In this document: positions 9,375-21,504 of the stretch, piece after piece | Numbering within the stretch: position 1 is the first letter of the stretch | Layout of the letters: each line of letters starts with the position of its first letter | Assembly: GCA_030704615.1 (NCBI GenBank) | Contig: CM060734.1 | Span: 9,736,001-9,796,000 of the forward strand | Origin: Takakia lepidozioides | Taxonomy: Eukaryota > Streptophyta > Takakiopsida > Takakiales > Takakiaceae | Direction of reading: 5' to 3' | Length of the DNA stretch: 60,000 nucleotides | Position numbers and translations under genes: made by a program | Notes under the pieces: generated by a model | Told to the model about the DNA's origin: nothing | What the model saw: only the letters and a program-made list of their open reading frames with translations | Databases searched by the model: none

Positions 9375-12300
9375 GTCAGCATTCGGTCTAATGCCTACTC
9401 CCCATTTGTGTTCTGCCTGTAGGACAGCAATTCCTGGTCCCTGTGACTTTTATTTCCATGATTAAGATAACGGAATTAATGTATGATTTCAACCATGACT
9501 TCAATACTTTCAGGTGAATTGTAACCTAAAGGATGATTGCCTGTCTTCGTTTATTACTAGAATCCCACTGCCATCCTGTCCTGGCTTTGTTAGTGACTAT
9601 TGCAGATACCTTGGGCCAGCTGCAGTCTCCAGAGTGACCATTGACACGGAGAGGACTTGATGATGCACAAATTAGTATTTGGCAAATATCCTCACAGGTT
9701 CTGCTCCAGTGGAGGGTACCAAGCAACCTTATGATTGAAGGAAGGAGTTTCACAAGTCTGGAGCCTTCTTGACGGTTTCCACAGAAATATTATGGCTGGT
9801 TGGATGGAAGCTTTAAGCCTTTTGCTTTTGGACATATGAACAGGTTCTCAAGAGGGAGGCCAGCTGATCCAGGATGGAAAGAGCACAGATGAGGGTTGGT
9901 TCCTAGTAGGGGTGGGTGGGGTTGGGGGGAGGGGGTGTGTCGATGAAACATGCCTAAAGTACCGGTTTGGTTTCTATCTAGCAGATTCCGGCGGACTACA
10001 TTTGCTCTGCATGTGTGAGGGCGGAGAGAGAGGAGGTTGTTGTCATCAGGTTGGAGGAACAGGTTAGTCCTGGGCATCTGCAAGAGCTACTTACACCGCG
10101 GTCTTTTGTTAACAGGGGAACGGCTTAGTTGTGGAATCTATGTGCAGAGGGAGACGGATAATTGCCATTCTAATTTCTGCAGGATGACAGACAGGGACAT
10201 GATACTTCGATGGTGGCATGTGGAAGTAGAGCATCATAAAGGAGCCAGCCGCTGTTAACCTGTTTGCTTGGCTATTAGAACAGAATCAGGAAAGGACATG
10301 GGAATAAATTTTATGATGGATGGATGGATATATGGATGCATTACTTATTTTGGAGCTGGCTGATGAGAGCCACAGCTTAAATGGAAAGTCTCTGCAGTCC
10401 CAACCCCAATGGTTTAGGTTGCCCTGACAGACGCCCTATTGCGCCTGCCTTGGAGTCAACTTTGCATAGTGACATTTTATGAAACCGGGCTGTCACAAGG
10501 TAATTGCCTCCAGATGCAGTAACTGGCTGGCCATTATCTGGTTATGGCTTAGCTGTTGTAGGTGCAAGTGCTTCAGGCTGTTTCAGATTTTCTGTGTAAT
10601 GTGGACTAATTTATGTGTGTTCTTGGCTTGGCAGGGTGACTTAGGAAATGTGCAGTTGGAGGATCTCTGGATGGGTATGAAGTTGGAAGGAGATAAGTGT
10701 GTCTGCTGTGTGTGTGGGTGTGAAGATAATGAGTACTTTGAAACTCTGGTAGGTTTTATTCCATTCCCACGGAGATGTGGTCAATGGAATGGTGATTGTG
10801 TGGGAATGCAGAATCGTGTTGGTTAGTGCACAATATAGAATCAATCTTTGATCCCCTGCCTCCTCCTGGTCACGCCAGTTCTCACAACCCATTGCTCTTT
10901 GCATAGTGTGAATGATGTAACCTTGTGGTCGTAGATCATACACCCAGCGTGGAAGGAAGCAACAGGGAGGCTTCAGTTAGTGAAGTAGTGCTAACTGCCT
11001 GAAACCGCAAACTACTATGTCTATCTCCTGGTTAAGGAGGGCCTTGGATCTGTAAGCATGCAATCTAAACCAGGCAGTGCCTTTGTTGTGGTGGTTAGGG
11101 GGGCTTTCGTATATTAGAGGTAGTCTCAGTTCATGTGCAGGTTGTCTCTTACCAACTTAGGGAACAGTGTTATTGTATAGCTACTCTTTTTGGTACTGAT
11201 GGCATAACATGTTTTGCTGTGGTCACATGTACAGATGCCTCCTTGTGCATGTGAGGGTAGCCCTTGCGTTGCTCATCCCAGCTGTCTTGTAGCTACAACA
11301 GATGGAGCATTACAGAGGGATTGGCCCTGTCAGGGATTAGCATCAAGCACTTGCCATGTTTGTGGTGGGAGGGATTCAGTTGCAAGTGGCAACGATAGAG
11401 AGATCCAGGTGAAAGCAGGGCCAAAGGATGTGGCAGCTTTGAGTAATAGTCCCTCTCAGAACAGCAGGGGTGCAAGAAGGTTTGCAAAGGTGGATCAGCC
11501 TAATGGAGGGACAAGACGGCTACGGAGTGCATTAACCAATGGAGGTCTACTAGTTAAATCAGTAACTGTGGAGAACAGATCCTTGAAGTCTAGCAAGGAT
11601 GTACCAGAAGGACTGGCTGTCCCTCAATGTGGACCAAAGTCTGAGAGCCCTATAAAAAATCTTAATAAGGTGTGTCCATGTGTCGTTTGTTGTGTCCTGA
11701 TGATGGTGACTTTGTCTTGCAAAGGCAATGTAGATCTTGGGAAGGTTAGTGAGTGTGTCTATGTAGAAGCAGACAGGCAGCAGTCAAAACTATTGCAGGT
11801 GTGGTGTTTAGTGGGTAGGGCCAGACTTTTAACAATCAAACTACAGGCAGCAGTCAAGAAGGTATAATATGACGATTGAATTTTCAGATTGGTTATGCAT
11901 ATCTTTTACCGAGGCCTATCATATGTGTTGTGTGATCCCCCCCATGGAGTATAGTATGTTTGTTCCCATGATTGGGGAGGCGGCTCATTTTGGTGCTACA
12001 TGTTGTTTGCAGTCAGTTGAGCCCTTGCTTGGCCGGCGCTTCAGCGATGCAGCTGCAACAGTGCCCATCAAGAAACGCAGGCTACAGTTGGAAGTTGCTC
12101 GGTCACCTTCACCACCCGAGAGGAATACCTTGCCAATGGCTCAACCTCAGTTTACAGAAAGAAAGGAAAAGGCTGGGGCTGACACAAGAATGAAGTTGGA
12201 AGAAGACTTGCAAGTTTCTGAGGGTATTGAGATGGTGGAAGAGGTACAGTCAATGGTCAACAGGCTTGCCGCCAGTGTGGTCACTCCTGACAAGGATGGG

Positions 12301-15300
12301 ACTGGGAGCAGAGACAACCAGGGTAAACCTAGTGTGGAAAAGGAGGAAGATGAGAGGGCCGATGAAGGAGAGGTTTTGTTGAGTATGTTTAATGGAGAGG
12401 AGAGCATAAGTGCGTGCCCAGTAATGGCTTCTGGCAAGGTTGTTGGGTCGAAGGGGAAGCGGGTTGATGCAGGCCTGCAAGGAAGAGGCAGGGCAAATAC
12501 GGGTGGCAGTTGGCTGGACAGATGGGATGATTCCTGCCCTGGCAGGAGTAAGGAGGACCACGATGATGACGACAAAGAATGTGATTCACATCATGGCAGG
12601 AAATTTACACTGGAGGAAAATGCTCAAATGGTTGCTCAGTTGGATGTGCAGAAGAAGCAAGTTTTCCCAGCCAAAGAAATAGGGATCGTTGTCCATGACA
12701 TGGACACGCCTCCTAAGTTGGAGAAGAAACAGGAACATTCTGCTGGTGGACTAATGATGATACCATCACCATCGGTGCAGAAATTTGCAGAAGCAGGAGC
12801 CAGTGGGTCTTCTACAGAGGGGTCTTCTGGAGAGGGTCGGCATGATCCCAGGGAGGGTGACCAAAGGGGATGTGAGGAGAGCTCCAGTAGTATGGAAGCG
12901 ACTGACAGGGAGAGTGACGCGAGTCAGGTGAGATATGAAAGTGCTAACTGCCCAGACAGTGAGTTACTAGTAAGTGAGTTAGAGAATACAAATACAGGCA
13001 CTGCATCTGCTTCCAGACAGAGCAGTCGCACCCGCGATGATCGTCTGCACTGGGATTTGAATATGGACATGGAAAAATGGGAAAGGCCTACAGAGGACGA
13101 TAATACTGGGGATACAGAGTTGCACTTCGCTGTCACACCACAGAATATCAGAGAACCTGTTCTGAGAAGCCATGTTGGTCCTCATGGTGAGGAACATAGA
13201 GGGGTAGTTGATGCTAATGCGGGGATGGAAACGCATCAAGATCCTCAACTTGTGACTATGCAGAGGTTTCCAGATGGGTTGGCTTTACACAACGCAACTA
13301 TGTGTGCTGTACAGGGTGCAGCAAACTTGAGGTCTGTTGCAGACAGCATTGCAGAATGTCAAACTCTGTTAGGTGTGCAGTCTGCTAGTTTGCAGAAAAC
13401 ATGGGCTACTGCGTGCTCATCAGTGAAGGTCGTTGAAAAGGAAGCAGAATGTTTGTCTTGCGATGTGGGTAGCATTGTAGCAAACATCTTCCCGAAGTTG
13501 GTAGATGACTCCGCGTGGAGAACAGCTCCACAGGAAGGGGATGCACATATGGACGAAAATATGTCGCACTTGGAGATCAGGAGCTCTGCAAATGGACAAC
13601 CTTCTACAGGTGCAGGCTCAATGGCTCACAGCACAGCTGAGGGCATGACCAAGGAAGTGGCGTTTGTTCATCCTCGTTGCGAATGTGGCCCTGCCATTTT
13701 CGAGGAGGTCAGTGTGCCCCGTATAGAAGGGCATGATGGCTCCTCAAGGTCTGGTGATTCACAAGGGGGTGCCCAGGAGGTGGTTGATATCTGCAAGACC
13801 TCTAATGCAGGGTTGATCACCAAAATGGACGCCGGTGAAGAAGTCACTGAAGAGGAAGACTGCAATGCATTTTTGGAGCCTCCAGAGGTTTCTCCCATCA
13901 CTGATCCAGACACAGAGTATGAGCGGAACTTTGGTGAATACAAGGTGCATGATGAAAAGGAGCCAGATCCTGTCTATGAGGAAAGGGTTCAAGATGATGT
14001 GATAGGAATGGAAGAAGAGAACTTCCTGGATGTGAGAGACGCCTTCCCTTCAGCGCATGGAAGAAGCCCCTCCTCTCTAGTGTGGGAGGGTGACACTGTG
14101 GAGGAGCTTGACACTGAGCATGTTGATTATGATGATTCTGATTGTAGGGATGGGGATGAACCTGAGGCTGTTGAGAGAGTGCAGTCTGTGGGTTTGCAGG
14201 CTGAGAGCCATGGGGAAACTGCTGGAGTGCTCGGAGAGGGTTCAGCAGATGAAGCCAGTGCTTCAGTCAGCCCCTCTGTTAGGCAACGCAACTCATTTTC
14301 TGGGAGTTCTGAGGATGAGACCATGGGAAGATCAAAGTCAGGTTCAGGGGGTGAGTTGCCAATGGAGAAAGGAAGTCAAAGTTGCCGTCTCATCTCTAAG
14401 GAGAGTTACAGAGAAGAACAGAGTGCTGATGATAAGAGACTTTGTGTGGATGATAATTACTGCAAACCTTCACCAGCGCCGAAGGTCTCCACCAATGAAG
14501 TGGATATGACTGTCATTTCAATGAAAGAGGTATTGTATTGACTAATGCTGGTTGGCTTTATGAGCTGTTGGTGTTAATAGGTCAAGATCTCGGTATTCTT
14601 GCCAATGTTTTGTGGTTGACCCTTTTATAATTCAGGTTCTCTGACTTGTTTGATTTGGATCAGCCTTTTTTCAGTCATTCTCTAGTTGATGATTTGTCGC
14701 AAGCTTTTTGTGTGATCAAGTTTCTGTCTCTTGCTAAGTTCTCCCTTGTCATCTTCTATCTGTATGTTGTTTTCATTGCTCTCTGTTATATTTTCATTAG
14801 GCTTCTCTTCTTGGTTTGTAAGACATTTGGTCATCCAGGACAGTTTGTCTGACTAAATAATTGAACTAGTTTCTGTCCTTAAAGGGATGCTATGTAAGTA
14901 CCAGAAACCATCCTCTTTCAGATCCTTGTGTTGTCTCTTGTTTCTTTTTCATGTGGGGGGCTTTTCAGCCCACTTTGGTGAGTTGGTGAATTCTTGGACC
15001 TATTTGTGCGATCAAATGTGACACAAACGGAGATGTGTGGTAGGTTTCTTCATTATATGACTAATTCACTTAAGATTAATTGCAGGGAGGGGGCCATTTT
15101 GAAGGTGGGGAAGTTGAAATGGTGAAAGTGAGTTTTAGTGAGAGAAAAGGCACCACGTGTGCAAGAGGTGAGGGGTGCACCAGCAGTCATGAAGAAAAGG
15201 TGGTTTTGAAGTCAGAGATTTCTGGGAGACGTTTAGATCGTCCTGGCCGGGTGAAGTCATCAGGGTGGGATCAGCTGCCTGAAGGTTTTGAGAAAGCAGA

Positions 15301-17268
15301 AGATGCACTGCGTGCAGCCAAAGACAATACTGGACGCATGAGGCGAGGAGGGCTACAGTGGGCAAGTGGCCGGGGTATCAGCATGAGCCCCCGTAATGAC
15401 CCCAGTAATGGCCGTTTTGGGCCAGGGCCTGGAAGGGGTTCCTTACTGCGATCTGACACCATTGGGGATGGGGTGAGGTCGACTGAGTCACCGTGGAGTA
15501 GGGAGGATCACCTGCACATGCGGCGGTTAGTAACTGACCATCTCGGTTGTAGGTTGTCCAGTTCAGAGCTCTATTAATTACAGTTGCTCCATCATTATAT
15601 TCCAGCTACAGTTCAGTACAAAGACAGTAGACGATGGTTCATTAACTCACCAATTTGGTCTTTTGTTGCAGAGTCAATACTGGTTTCGCTTCAAATAGAG
15701 ACATTGGAGAGGGCCCAGGCAGCAGGGGAAGGACCTTAGATTTATCCCAAAGCACAGGAAGGCTGGACCCCTGGATTCGTAACACGAGTGGGACCCCTAC
15801 CCCTTGGAGGGGTGATGCTGACAGGCATCCGTCTATCCCAGACCGCCTCTCCAGTCCTGTAGGCTTCGGTCCACGTGGACCATCGAATGCAGCAGCAGTT
15901 GCGGCTGCAAAAGTGGAGAGCAGCGGGTTTGTTGTGGCTCCAGACGGCACCATCACAAAGCCCAATGCACCACACCCCTTCCCTGCCGGGCCCCGTGTGA
16001 GCACATTGTGCACCATGGGAGGAAGAGGAATTGGGGGACCTAGTATTGGTATGCCTGAGGTTGGAGCTATGGGTATTGGGGGCAGCATAAGCATGGGTCT
16101 CAGCTGCAGGGGGAGCATGGGCATGGGTTCTGGCCTGCGTGGTGGGCCTGGAACGGGCATGGCCATGGCTGGTAAAGGTGTCTCACCTCGGGGCCCAGGA
16201 ATGGCAGCCAGGTCTGGGGTTTCTCACAGCCCTCGGGTAGGCGGACCACTGATGCTGACTTCTTCTGGTAGGCCTGGTGGGCAGTGTCCTGATGATTGGG
16301 GAAGGAAGGAGAGATGTTTGTCGCCACTAGTTGGCCGGCGTAACAGAATCAGTCCAGATAGAAGGCTTGATTCAGAGTTGTGTTCATGGCCCAGATCGAG
16401 ATCCAGGTCTCCGCACAAGCAAATACCAACCAGGCCAGGGGACAGTGGCACTGTGCCTGATGTTGCATGTGCACACCCACCCCTCAGATGGACTGCACCT
16501 CTCATGAACGAGAGATCATTGGAGTGTCGGTTGGAAAGTGGACCAGACAGCTGTATTGAGAAACCTGTGTCCTTGGCTTCACCCCCGTGTGTACCACCAC
16601 AACGCAAGCTACCCTTGCCCCCACCACCGCCTCGTGGTCAGAGGTCACCACCAGCGGGTCTGAAGCGATTGACTAAGAAAGATGGAGACCGGTGGGACAA
16701 AGATCAGGAGCGTGAACGGGAGAGGCCTTTTTCACGCATCCGCACACCACCTTGCAGAACGTCCCCTCATGTTGTGCATGGCTCTGCCCTAATGGATGAA
16801 CGCGACCGTCAATTACTGGCGGTTATTTGCCAAGAGTCCCCGGCAGGTAGGTTACAGATGGAAGGTGAGCTTTCTGGGTCAGAAACAGTGCCAACCCAGG
16901 ACCCATCTCCAAATACCTCTCTAGGGAGGTCCGCTGAAGGTCTCAGCAATCTCAGAAGACCTGCGCCTAATTGCCGCGGTGATCGAGAGAGAGGCACTCA
17001 TGGTGTAAGAAGAGAAGCCTCAGGTGTGAAAGTAGGTGAGGGCATGAGAGAACTTTCAAGGAGCAGAAATGGCAGGGATAGAGATCGGAGAATGGATAGT
17101 AGTTCTCAAAAAGATGGAGGGAGAGAGGGAGAGAGTACTAAGGCCAGAACTGGCCATAGCTACAGTCATAGGGATGCGGAGAGGCCTGGAAGCAGCTTCA
17201 GGTGTGCCAGCAGTCGAGATGGTGGTGACGACATAGCTCCCAGGCGCAGGAGACCCTCTCCTTATTGA
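8592..17268 (+). CDS. PHD-finger nuclear protein, six exons, about 1,961 aa
   Basis: Inferred exons are 8592-9374, 10635-10748, 11235-11669, 12013-14529, 15086-15525 and 15672-17268. All five introns are GT-AG, phases agree, and the total is 5,886 nt with one terminal TGA. The ATG at 8592 follows an in-frame TAA at 8583-8585. Order of parts: an N-terminal globular region (residues 1-230), a PHD zinc finger split by intron 1 (about 233-295), a long acidic, serine-rich, probably disordered centre, then a Gly/Met-rich and Arg/Ser-rich C-terminus ending APRRRRPSPY. PHD fingers read histone H3 tails; the RS-like tail hints at RNA-processing or chromatin contacts. The basic patch PIKKRRLQL (after residue 460) may be a nuclear localisation signal. 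I do not recognise a named orthologue. Intron 3 could hide a further small exon. Confidence 0.85.
10635..11669 (+). CDS. Exons 2 and 3 of PHD gene: rest of the zinc finger and a linker
   Basis: Exon 2 (10635-10748, 38 codons) supplies LEGDKCVCCVCGCEDNEYFE. Its CxxC pair completes the C4HC3 finger, and extra cysteines are packed around it. Exon 3 (11235-11669, 145 codons) starts MPPCACEGSPC and adds a cysteine-containing stretch with STCHVCGG, then a basic linker (GARRFAKVDQPNGGTRRLRS). Both exons are phase 0 at both ends. The cysteines at the exon 3 start could form a second small zinc site; this is inference only. Confidence 0.7.
12013..14529 (+). CDS. Exon 4 of PHD gene: long acidic disordered centre
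   Basis: An uninterrupted 839-codon exon between a TTTGCAG acceptor and an AAAGAG|GTATTG donor. It starts SVEPLLGRRFSDAAATVPIK, with a basic cluster KKRRLQL and the proline-directed RSPSPPERN nearby. The remainder is rich in Glu, Asp, Ser and Gly with few hydrophobics, including runs such as EKEEDERADEGE and EEVTEEEDCN. No enzyme motif is seen. HWDLNMDMEKWERP stands out as a hydrophobic island in the acidic sequence, a possible short binding motif. The open length is strong evidence of coding. Confidence 0.85.
15086..17268 (+). CDS. Exons 5 and 6 of PHD gene: Gly/Met- and Arg/Ser-rich C-terminus
   Basis: Exon 5 (15086-15525) and exon 6 (15672-17268) join within an arginine codon (CG|A), a phase-2 intron of 146 bp. 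The join gives LHMRRVNTGFASN. Exon 6 has a glycine/methionine-rich block (GMPEVGAMGIGGSISMG), RS-like dipeptides (WPRSRSRSPHK), a proline run (LPLPPPPPRGQRSPP) and a charged RDRDRRMDSS stretch before the PRRRRPSPY end. These are features of RNA-associated or splicing-linked nuclear proteins. The stop is TGA at 17266-17268. Confidence 0.8.
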
Positions 17269-18890
17269 TCTCAGGGTCTCTCTCATGTTGTTCCCCATGT
17301 AGCTTATGCCAAGTGGAGGTTGTATGGTTTTAAAATGTAAATGAAGAAAACTGAGTGTGCCCAGGGTACATCCCGCACCTGTGAGGTACATGATTTATGG
17401 GTTTGAAATTTGAAAGAGCTTTCAGTTGTTGCGAGATTGTGGGCAGGGGTGGAGATTGAAGGTTGCATTGCCTCTTCAAGACTCAGTTTGTCCCTGAGTG
17501 AAGGGTAGTCCAAAATCTAGCCCTTCCAAACTCAATCCCTAAACCCCCACCAGGCCCAAAACAGGCCTGGGGGCCTATTTCAATGTAAATTGTTTTCGTT
17601 CAGATGTGCTTCAATTTTTATGAAATTGGTGCCATATAATGGCCCCTGTCGCAGACTGCCTCGAATGGGCAGCTGATTGCCCTAATTTTGAGTTAAAGGA
17701 CCGCGAGGCCCTCACAGGGCCTCAACGTGTCAATCAATCTGTTCTAGGGGCCTTGGATCTAAACCAAATCGGGCCCCACAAATTAGGTTGTCTGTAGCTT
17801 GGAGCTAGGCACAAAAGTGTCTCTCTTGATTTGCTCCTGGGCCCGCCATGGTGCCTGTGTGTGCGATCAAAGCACCACTCCCCTGACCGTTGGAAGGAAG
17901 TTGGGGAGGCGCAGATGCTTCATGGCGCATGGACAGGCTTGGCTATCTATTTTGACCTCCCCCTAATATGGCAATGTGGCAATTGGTTTTATCCATTTAT
18001 CTTGAAATGGCGTTGGCCCATTCCCGCCACAGAAGCACAGATTCCCAAATCAGGCCATTAATTACAGCTAGTTAGAGGGATTTAGCCAAAAATTTGAATT
18101 CTGGCTATCGTTTTTTTAGAATAGTTTATAGAGAAGGTTGTGCGAAAGTTTGGCAGTTGTGCCATAGTTGGGCATGGCTTTCTGCTTTTAGTAAAGGTGG
18201 CTATTGCATGGCAAAATATGAATAGCCAGTAAAATGGTTCATAGCTCACCTACCCAACACCAATTGTATACAAATGAGGTCCCATCAAATCTGCTTTTTT
18301 TCAGCTGAAATTTTGCAGAGATATGCTTCACTCAATTATGCACTCGAATCTGTTCTCGCTTCCTATTCCCATTTGGAGAAACACCCATGATTTGTTTTGC
18401 CATGTAAAACTTGAGAAGACAAACTCCATTAATTTCAGCATTGGCCCAAGCTCAAACTTTATGATCTCATAGATCCAATGGTGAATTCTGGTTTTTGTTT
18501 TTGCATTGGATTACCGAGGAAGGTGGGCATCCAATCCAACGGTGGACAGGCATGGTTCGTCCCAAATATGGATATATGGTATCAAACATGCAAGGGGGTC
18601 TCGTCTACGAAGTCATTTTCCAACCACCCCGTGGTCCTTTAAGGGTTAAAGCAAAGTTGCGGCACAATGACACGCACACACACACACGTGCGAAGAAATC
18701 ATAGCATGCCAGGCAGAATTACCTTCCCAAAAATGCCAAAACCTCTACCCCCTTGCTCGCAAGGTAAGGGGAATCGCCCAGGTTCGATCAAGTGGCAGCA
18801 CCACATGCGTTGACCAAATTGGACTGTTTATGGGATGTAGGATGAGGGATCCTAGGGGTATAGAGCCTTTACGCCTCAATCCGACTTGAT
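17269..18890. other. Downstream region of PHD gene, no gene
   Basis: Contains the 3' untranslated region of the PHD gene (TTTTAAAATGTAAATGAAG near 17325 is a possible poly-A signal region), then sequence with no supported ORF and a CA microsatellite at about 18669-18686. Confidence 0.4.
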
Positions 18891-18904
18891 CCCCTCACTC
18901 AAAT

Positions 18905-19082
18905 CTGGGATTGCCAAGATCTACTGTGATTTTCCGATGGCCCCCAATAATGGGCCTCACATTCAACGGTGGTGTTTTCAAGATCTGGGGCAATTGCTTT
19001 GGAAATTTTCCAATGGCTCCCACAATGGGCCCCATATTCAACAGGGGTGTTTTCTGGGTGGTATTTTCTGGATCTAGAGCGA
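18905..19082. repeat. Short tandem repeat, two to three units
   Basis: The unit with TTTTCC(G/A)ATGGC(C/T)CCCA, then ATGGGCC, CATATTCAAC and GGTGTTTTC occurs twice (about 18930-18979 and 19005-19052), with degenerate starts and ends on either side. Minus-strand ORFs through it are unlikely to be genes. Confidence 0.6.
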
Positions 19083-19684
19083 TTCCCTTGCAGGTGGGTG
19101 CATGAGCAAGGTAGGCAAATAAGCTTCTCATTGAAAGATAATAATTCAATGCGCGCACCTGCGCCTGCGACTGGCCGTGTGTAGCAGAGGGGGTCACGAC
19201 GGGTGGGCAAGCCAGTCTGCTGGGGCCACAAAACACATAAAATATGCACATTAGTCCTCTTCTTCGCGCCCGAACATTTTCTCTGTGCTTCTGCATGTGC
19301 GATTGCAAATGATTGTTGGCGATTACTTGTATTTGCTTTCATGCTTATCTGTAGGAACAGAGTTGTTTTTGCTGTCATGCTTATCCCTACTCTGCTTGTC
19401 ACGACTGTTGATTTGATTTGGATGGTGCCGCCCGTGTTGGGGATGACAGAGTGAAGACGATCGGGACACGGTGGTGGTATCCTCGGCTGCTCCATCCAGA
19501 GCGTTCTTCTGTGATGACAGGGAGCGCGGTGTCCAGAGCGTGTTGCTCGTATGTGGGATAGCCCATCCAAAGCTGCAGCATGTTGGAGAAGCTTGAGGAG
19601 TCGTTGTGGATTGGAGGACTTGAGACCATTGTGTCCTTTGGTTTTTTTGAGTTGGAGTGGCAGCTACCCGCCTCGCTGTTGGAT

Positions 19685-20095
19685 TCACTCGCATCGCTTG
19701 GTGCGGGGGTTGAGAGTCAGTAGCTCTGCTAGCGAGGTGAGAGCTGTTTGCAGTGGTTCCCGGGCCTTCATAGGTGTTTGTAGAGGCAGCGGGGATGTAG
19801 TCGTTGGGGCTCCATGAGACTGCCCGAAGCTGGCCTTCGCCGCGCTTTGTGTTGAGCGGGCTTGGTAGGCATTCTCCGCTGCAAAGAATAGTTCGTCCGA
19901 CGGGTGCATATCGCTGGCGTCCATGCCTTCTTCCTGGCGAGAATCCATGTCGAGGTCCTTGTCCATGGAGCGGGAAGTAGAGAGTGGGTGAGAATAAGAC
20001 TTCTTACTACGGGTGTCTACGGTAGGAGAAGGGCGTGGGTTTTTCTGTATACTTCCAGCATGTTTCTGGATACTACCAAGTTTGGAGCTAGTCAT
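19685..20095 (-). CDS. ORF with SDMHPSDELFFA...AYQARS motif
   Basis: A 136-codon minus-strand frame. Residues 59-90 or so read DASDMHPSDELFFAAENAYQ followed by ARSTQSA. A close relative of this motif, SDMHLSDEQFFASPHAYQ then TRSAQK, occurs on the plus strand at 24655-24740. Two copies of one motif in opposite orientation argue that it was once coding, in a gene or a mobile-element gag-like protein. The N-terminal part is Ser/Lys-rich and the C-terminal part low in complexity. The function is unknown. Confidence 0.35.
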   Translation of the reverse strand: MTSSKLGSIQKHAGSIQKNPRPSPTVDTRSKKSYSHPLSTSRSMDKDLDMDSRQEEGMDASDMHPSDELFFAAENAYQARSTQSAAKASFGQSHGAPTTTSPLPLQTPMKAREPLQTALTSLAELLTLNPRTKRCE

Positions 20096-20099
20096 GCGT

Positions 20100-21500
20100 G
20101 AGTGATAGTCGACAGTTGGTAACTGTGAGAGAGAGGAAGGGTATGGCAGATTGCTAGAAGTGGACGTTGCGAATTTGGGCAGAGCTGCTTGAGTTGAAGG
20201 GGAGGAGGGATTGTGGCTATTCTATTGAAGCTGCAGCCTATATGCAGGAGCGATTAGGAGGAGGCTGCGCTGCTTCGGACGGCGGGGGCATGTTGATGTA
20301 TTAATCGGGGTCGTTAACGATTTGGGCCTCAGCGGCGGCTGTGAGGTTTGTAATTGAAGGGGTGTGTAATGGGAAGTGAGCAATGTGCCAGATGGTGATG
20401 AAGCTCTGTCAGTGGACAGGGCCTTACTATGTACTTTGTATGGGCTCTGGTGTTGTGGTGGGGGGGGTGGTAGCCGTCGTTGGGTTAAATTGGGTGTGGT
20501 TGTGATAATTGGGGGGAGAGCATTAATCCAGTTTAGTGTTTTTGACAGTAAGGAGGTGTTATTATCATAATCGTTGATAGGATAGAGCAGCGAATGTGGG
20601 TTAGTTGTTTGCATAGAGGGGGGGAAGTGCTGGGGCATTAAGGGGCTTATAAAGTAGGATGTCAGGCTCTCTAGGTATGTGTCCAGGCATAAGGGGCCTG
20701 ACATGAGTGCGGCTGTCTGATGTGGAGGCGGGCGGAGCACAATAGTGGGGGTATGGTATATTACAGGGGTGTACATGGGGCAGGTGGTGTAGTGGGGTCT
20801 GAGGGTTGGGATGGGGCAGAGGCCATATGCAGGTGGGAGGGGCTGATACAGCCGTTACAAGTGGTATAGGAACAGATTTGATTACGTATAGATTTTTGTG
20901 GGCGGTGTTGGATGTGGTGAAATTCGTGGACTGGTGGGGCAGTTGAATGAGAGGAAGCCCACTATGGTGGAGAGGTAACATCCTGGAAGAGACATGGTAG
21001 GTTAAGGTGTGTTGGCCAGGCCAGAATGCCTTGGGTACATATGCGGTGCATATGCCTAGAGTGGGTTGATATAGAGAGAGTCGGAGCGACCAGAGAATGA
21101 GAGCATATGCGGGACATATGCTTAGAATTGAGTGTGGTATAGAGAGCCATTGGGTCGGGGTATCACAAGAGGACCATGAGGTGCCATGAATTGGATGCAT
21201 TTTGATGGTAGAGGTAGGGAAGTGAAGTGAAACCTGGATTGTACCCACGTAGTGGTAGTGGGATGGGTGTGATGACCAGTGAAGAGACAGGCCTGTGCAA
21301 AGAGATTGTGGCAGCTCGAGAAATGAGTGGAGCCCGGTAGACTACGGGCTATGTTTTTGAGCAAGTGGGAAGGTTGGTGATGTGAACGTGTTGGATAAAT
21401 GAGCCGTGTGAACTAGCCTTGAGGCCAAGGGCCATTTGAGTATAGACATGGAAATGTGCCTTCTGTGAAAATGTGGCAGATTAATGTAACGCAATTGTGG
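20100..21500. other. Purine-rich strand with low-complexity ORFs, no supported gene
   Basis: The plus strand is G-rich and the minus strand C/T-rich, so long proline/threonine/histidine ORFs (20222-20776 and 20601-21248) appear by composition. A local duplication of about 68 bp (TATGC..TAGA..GGTATAGAGAG) lies near 21030-21150. I see no domain. Confidence 0.4.
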
Positions 21501-21504
21501 AATC

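Noticed and set aside
12147-12575. Ser/Leu/Pro-rich antisense ORF inside the PHD gene
   Set aside because: Shadow of the acidic/serine exon on the other strand; the plus frame is far longer and has splice support.
18720-18800. tRNA-like segment with GGTTCGATC
   Set aside because: No matching acceptor stem or anticodon arm could be found; only the T-loop-like string is present.
20222-21248. Proline/threonine/histidine-rich ORFs on the minus strand
   Set aside because: C/T-rich strand gives open frames in several registers; no domain and no splice context.
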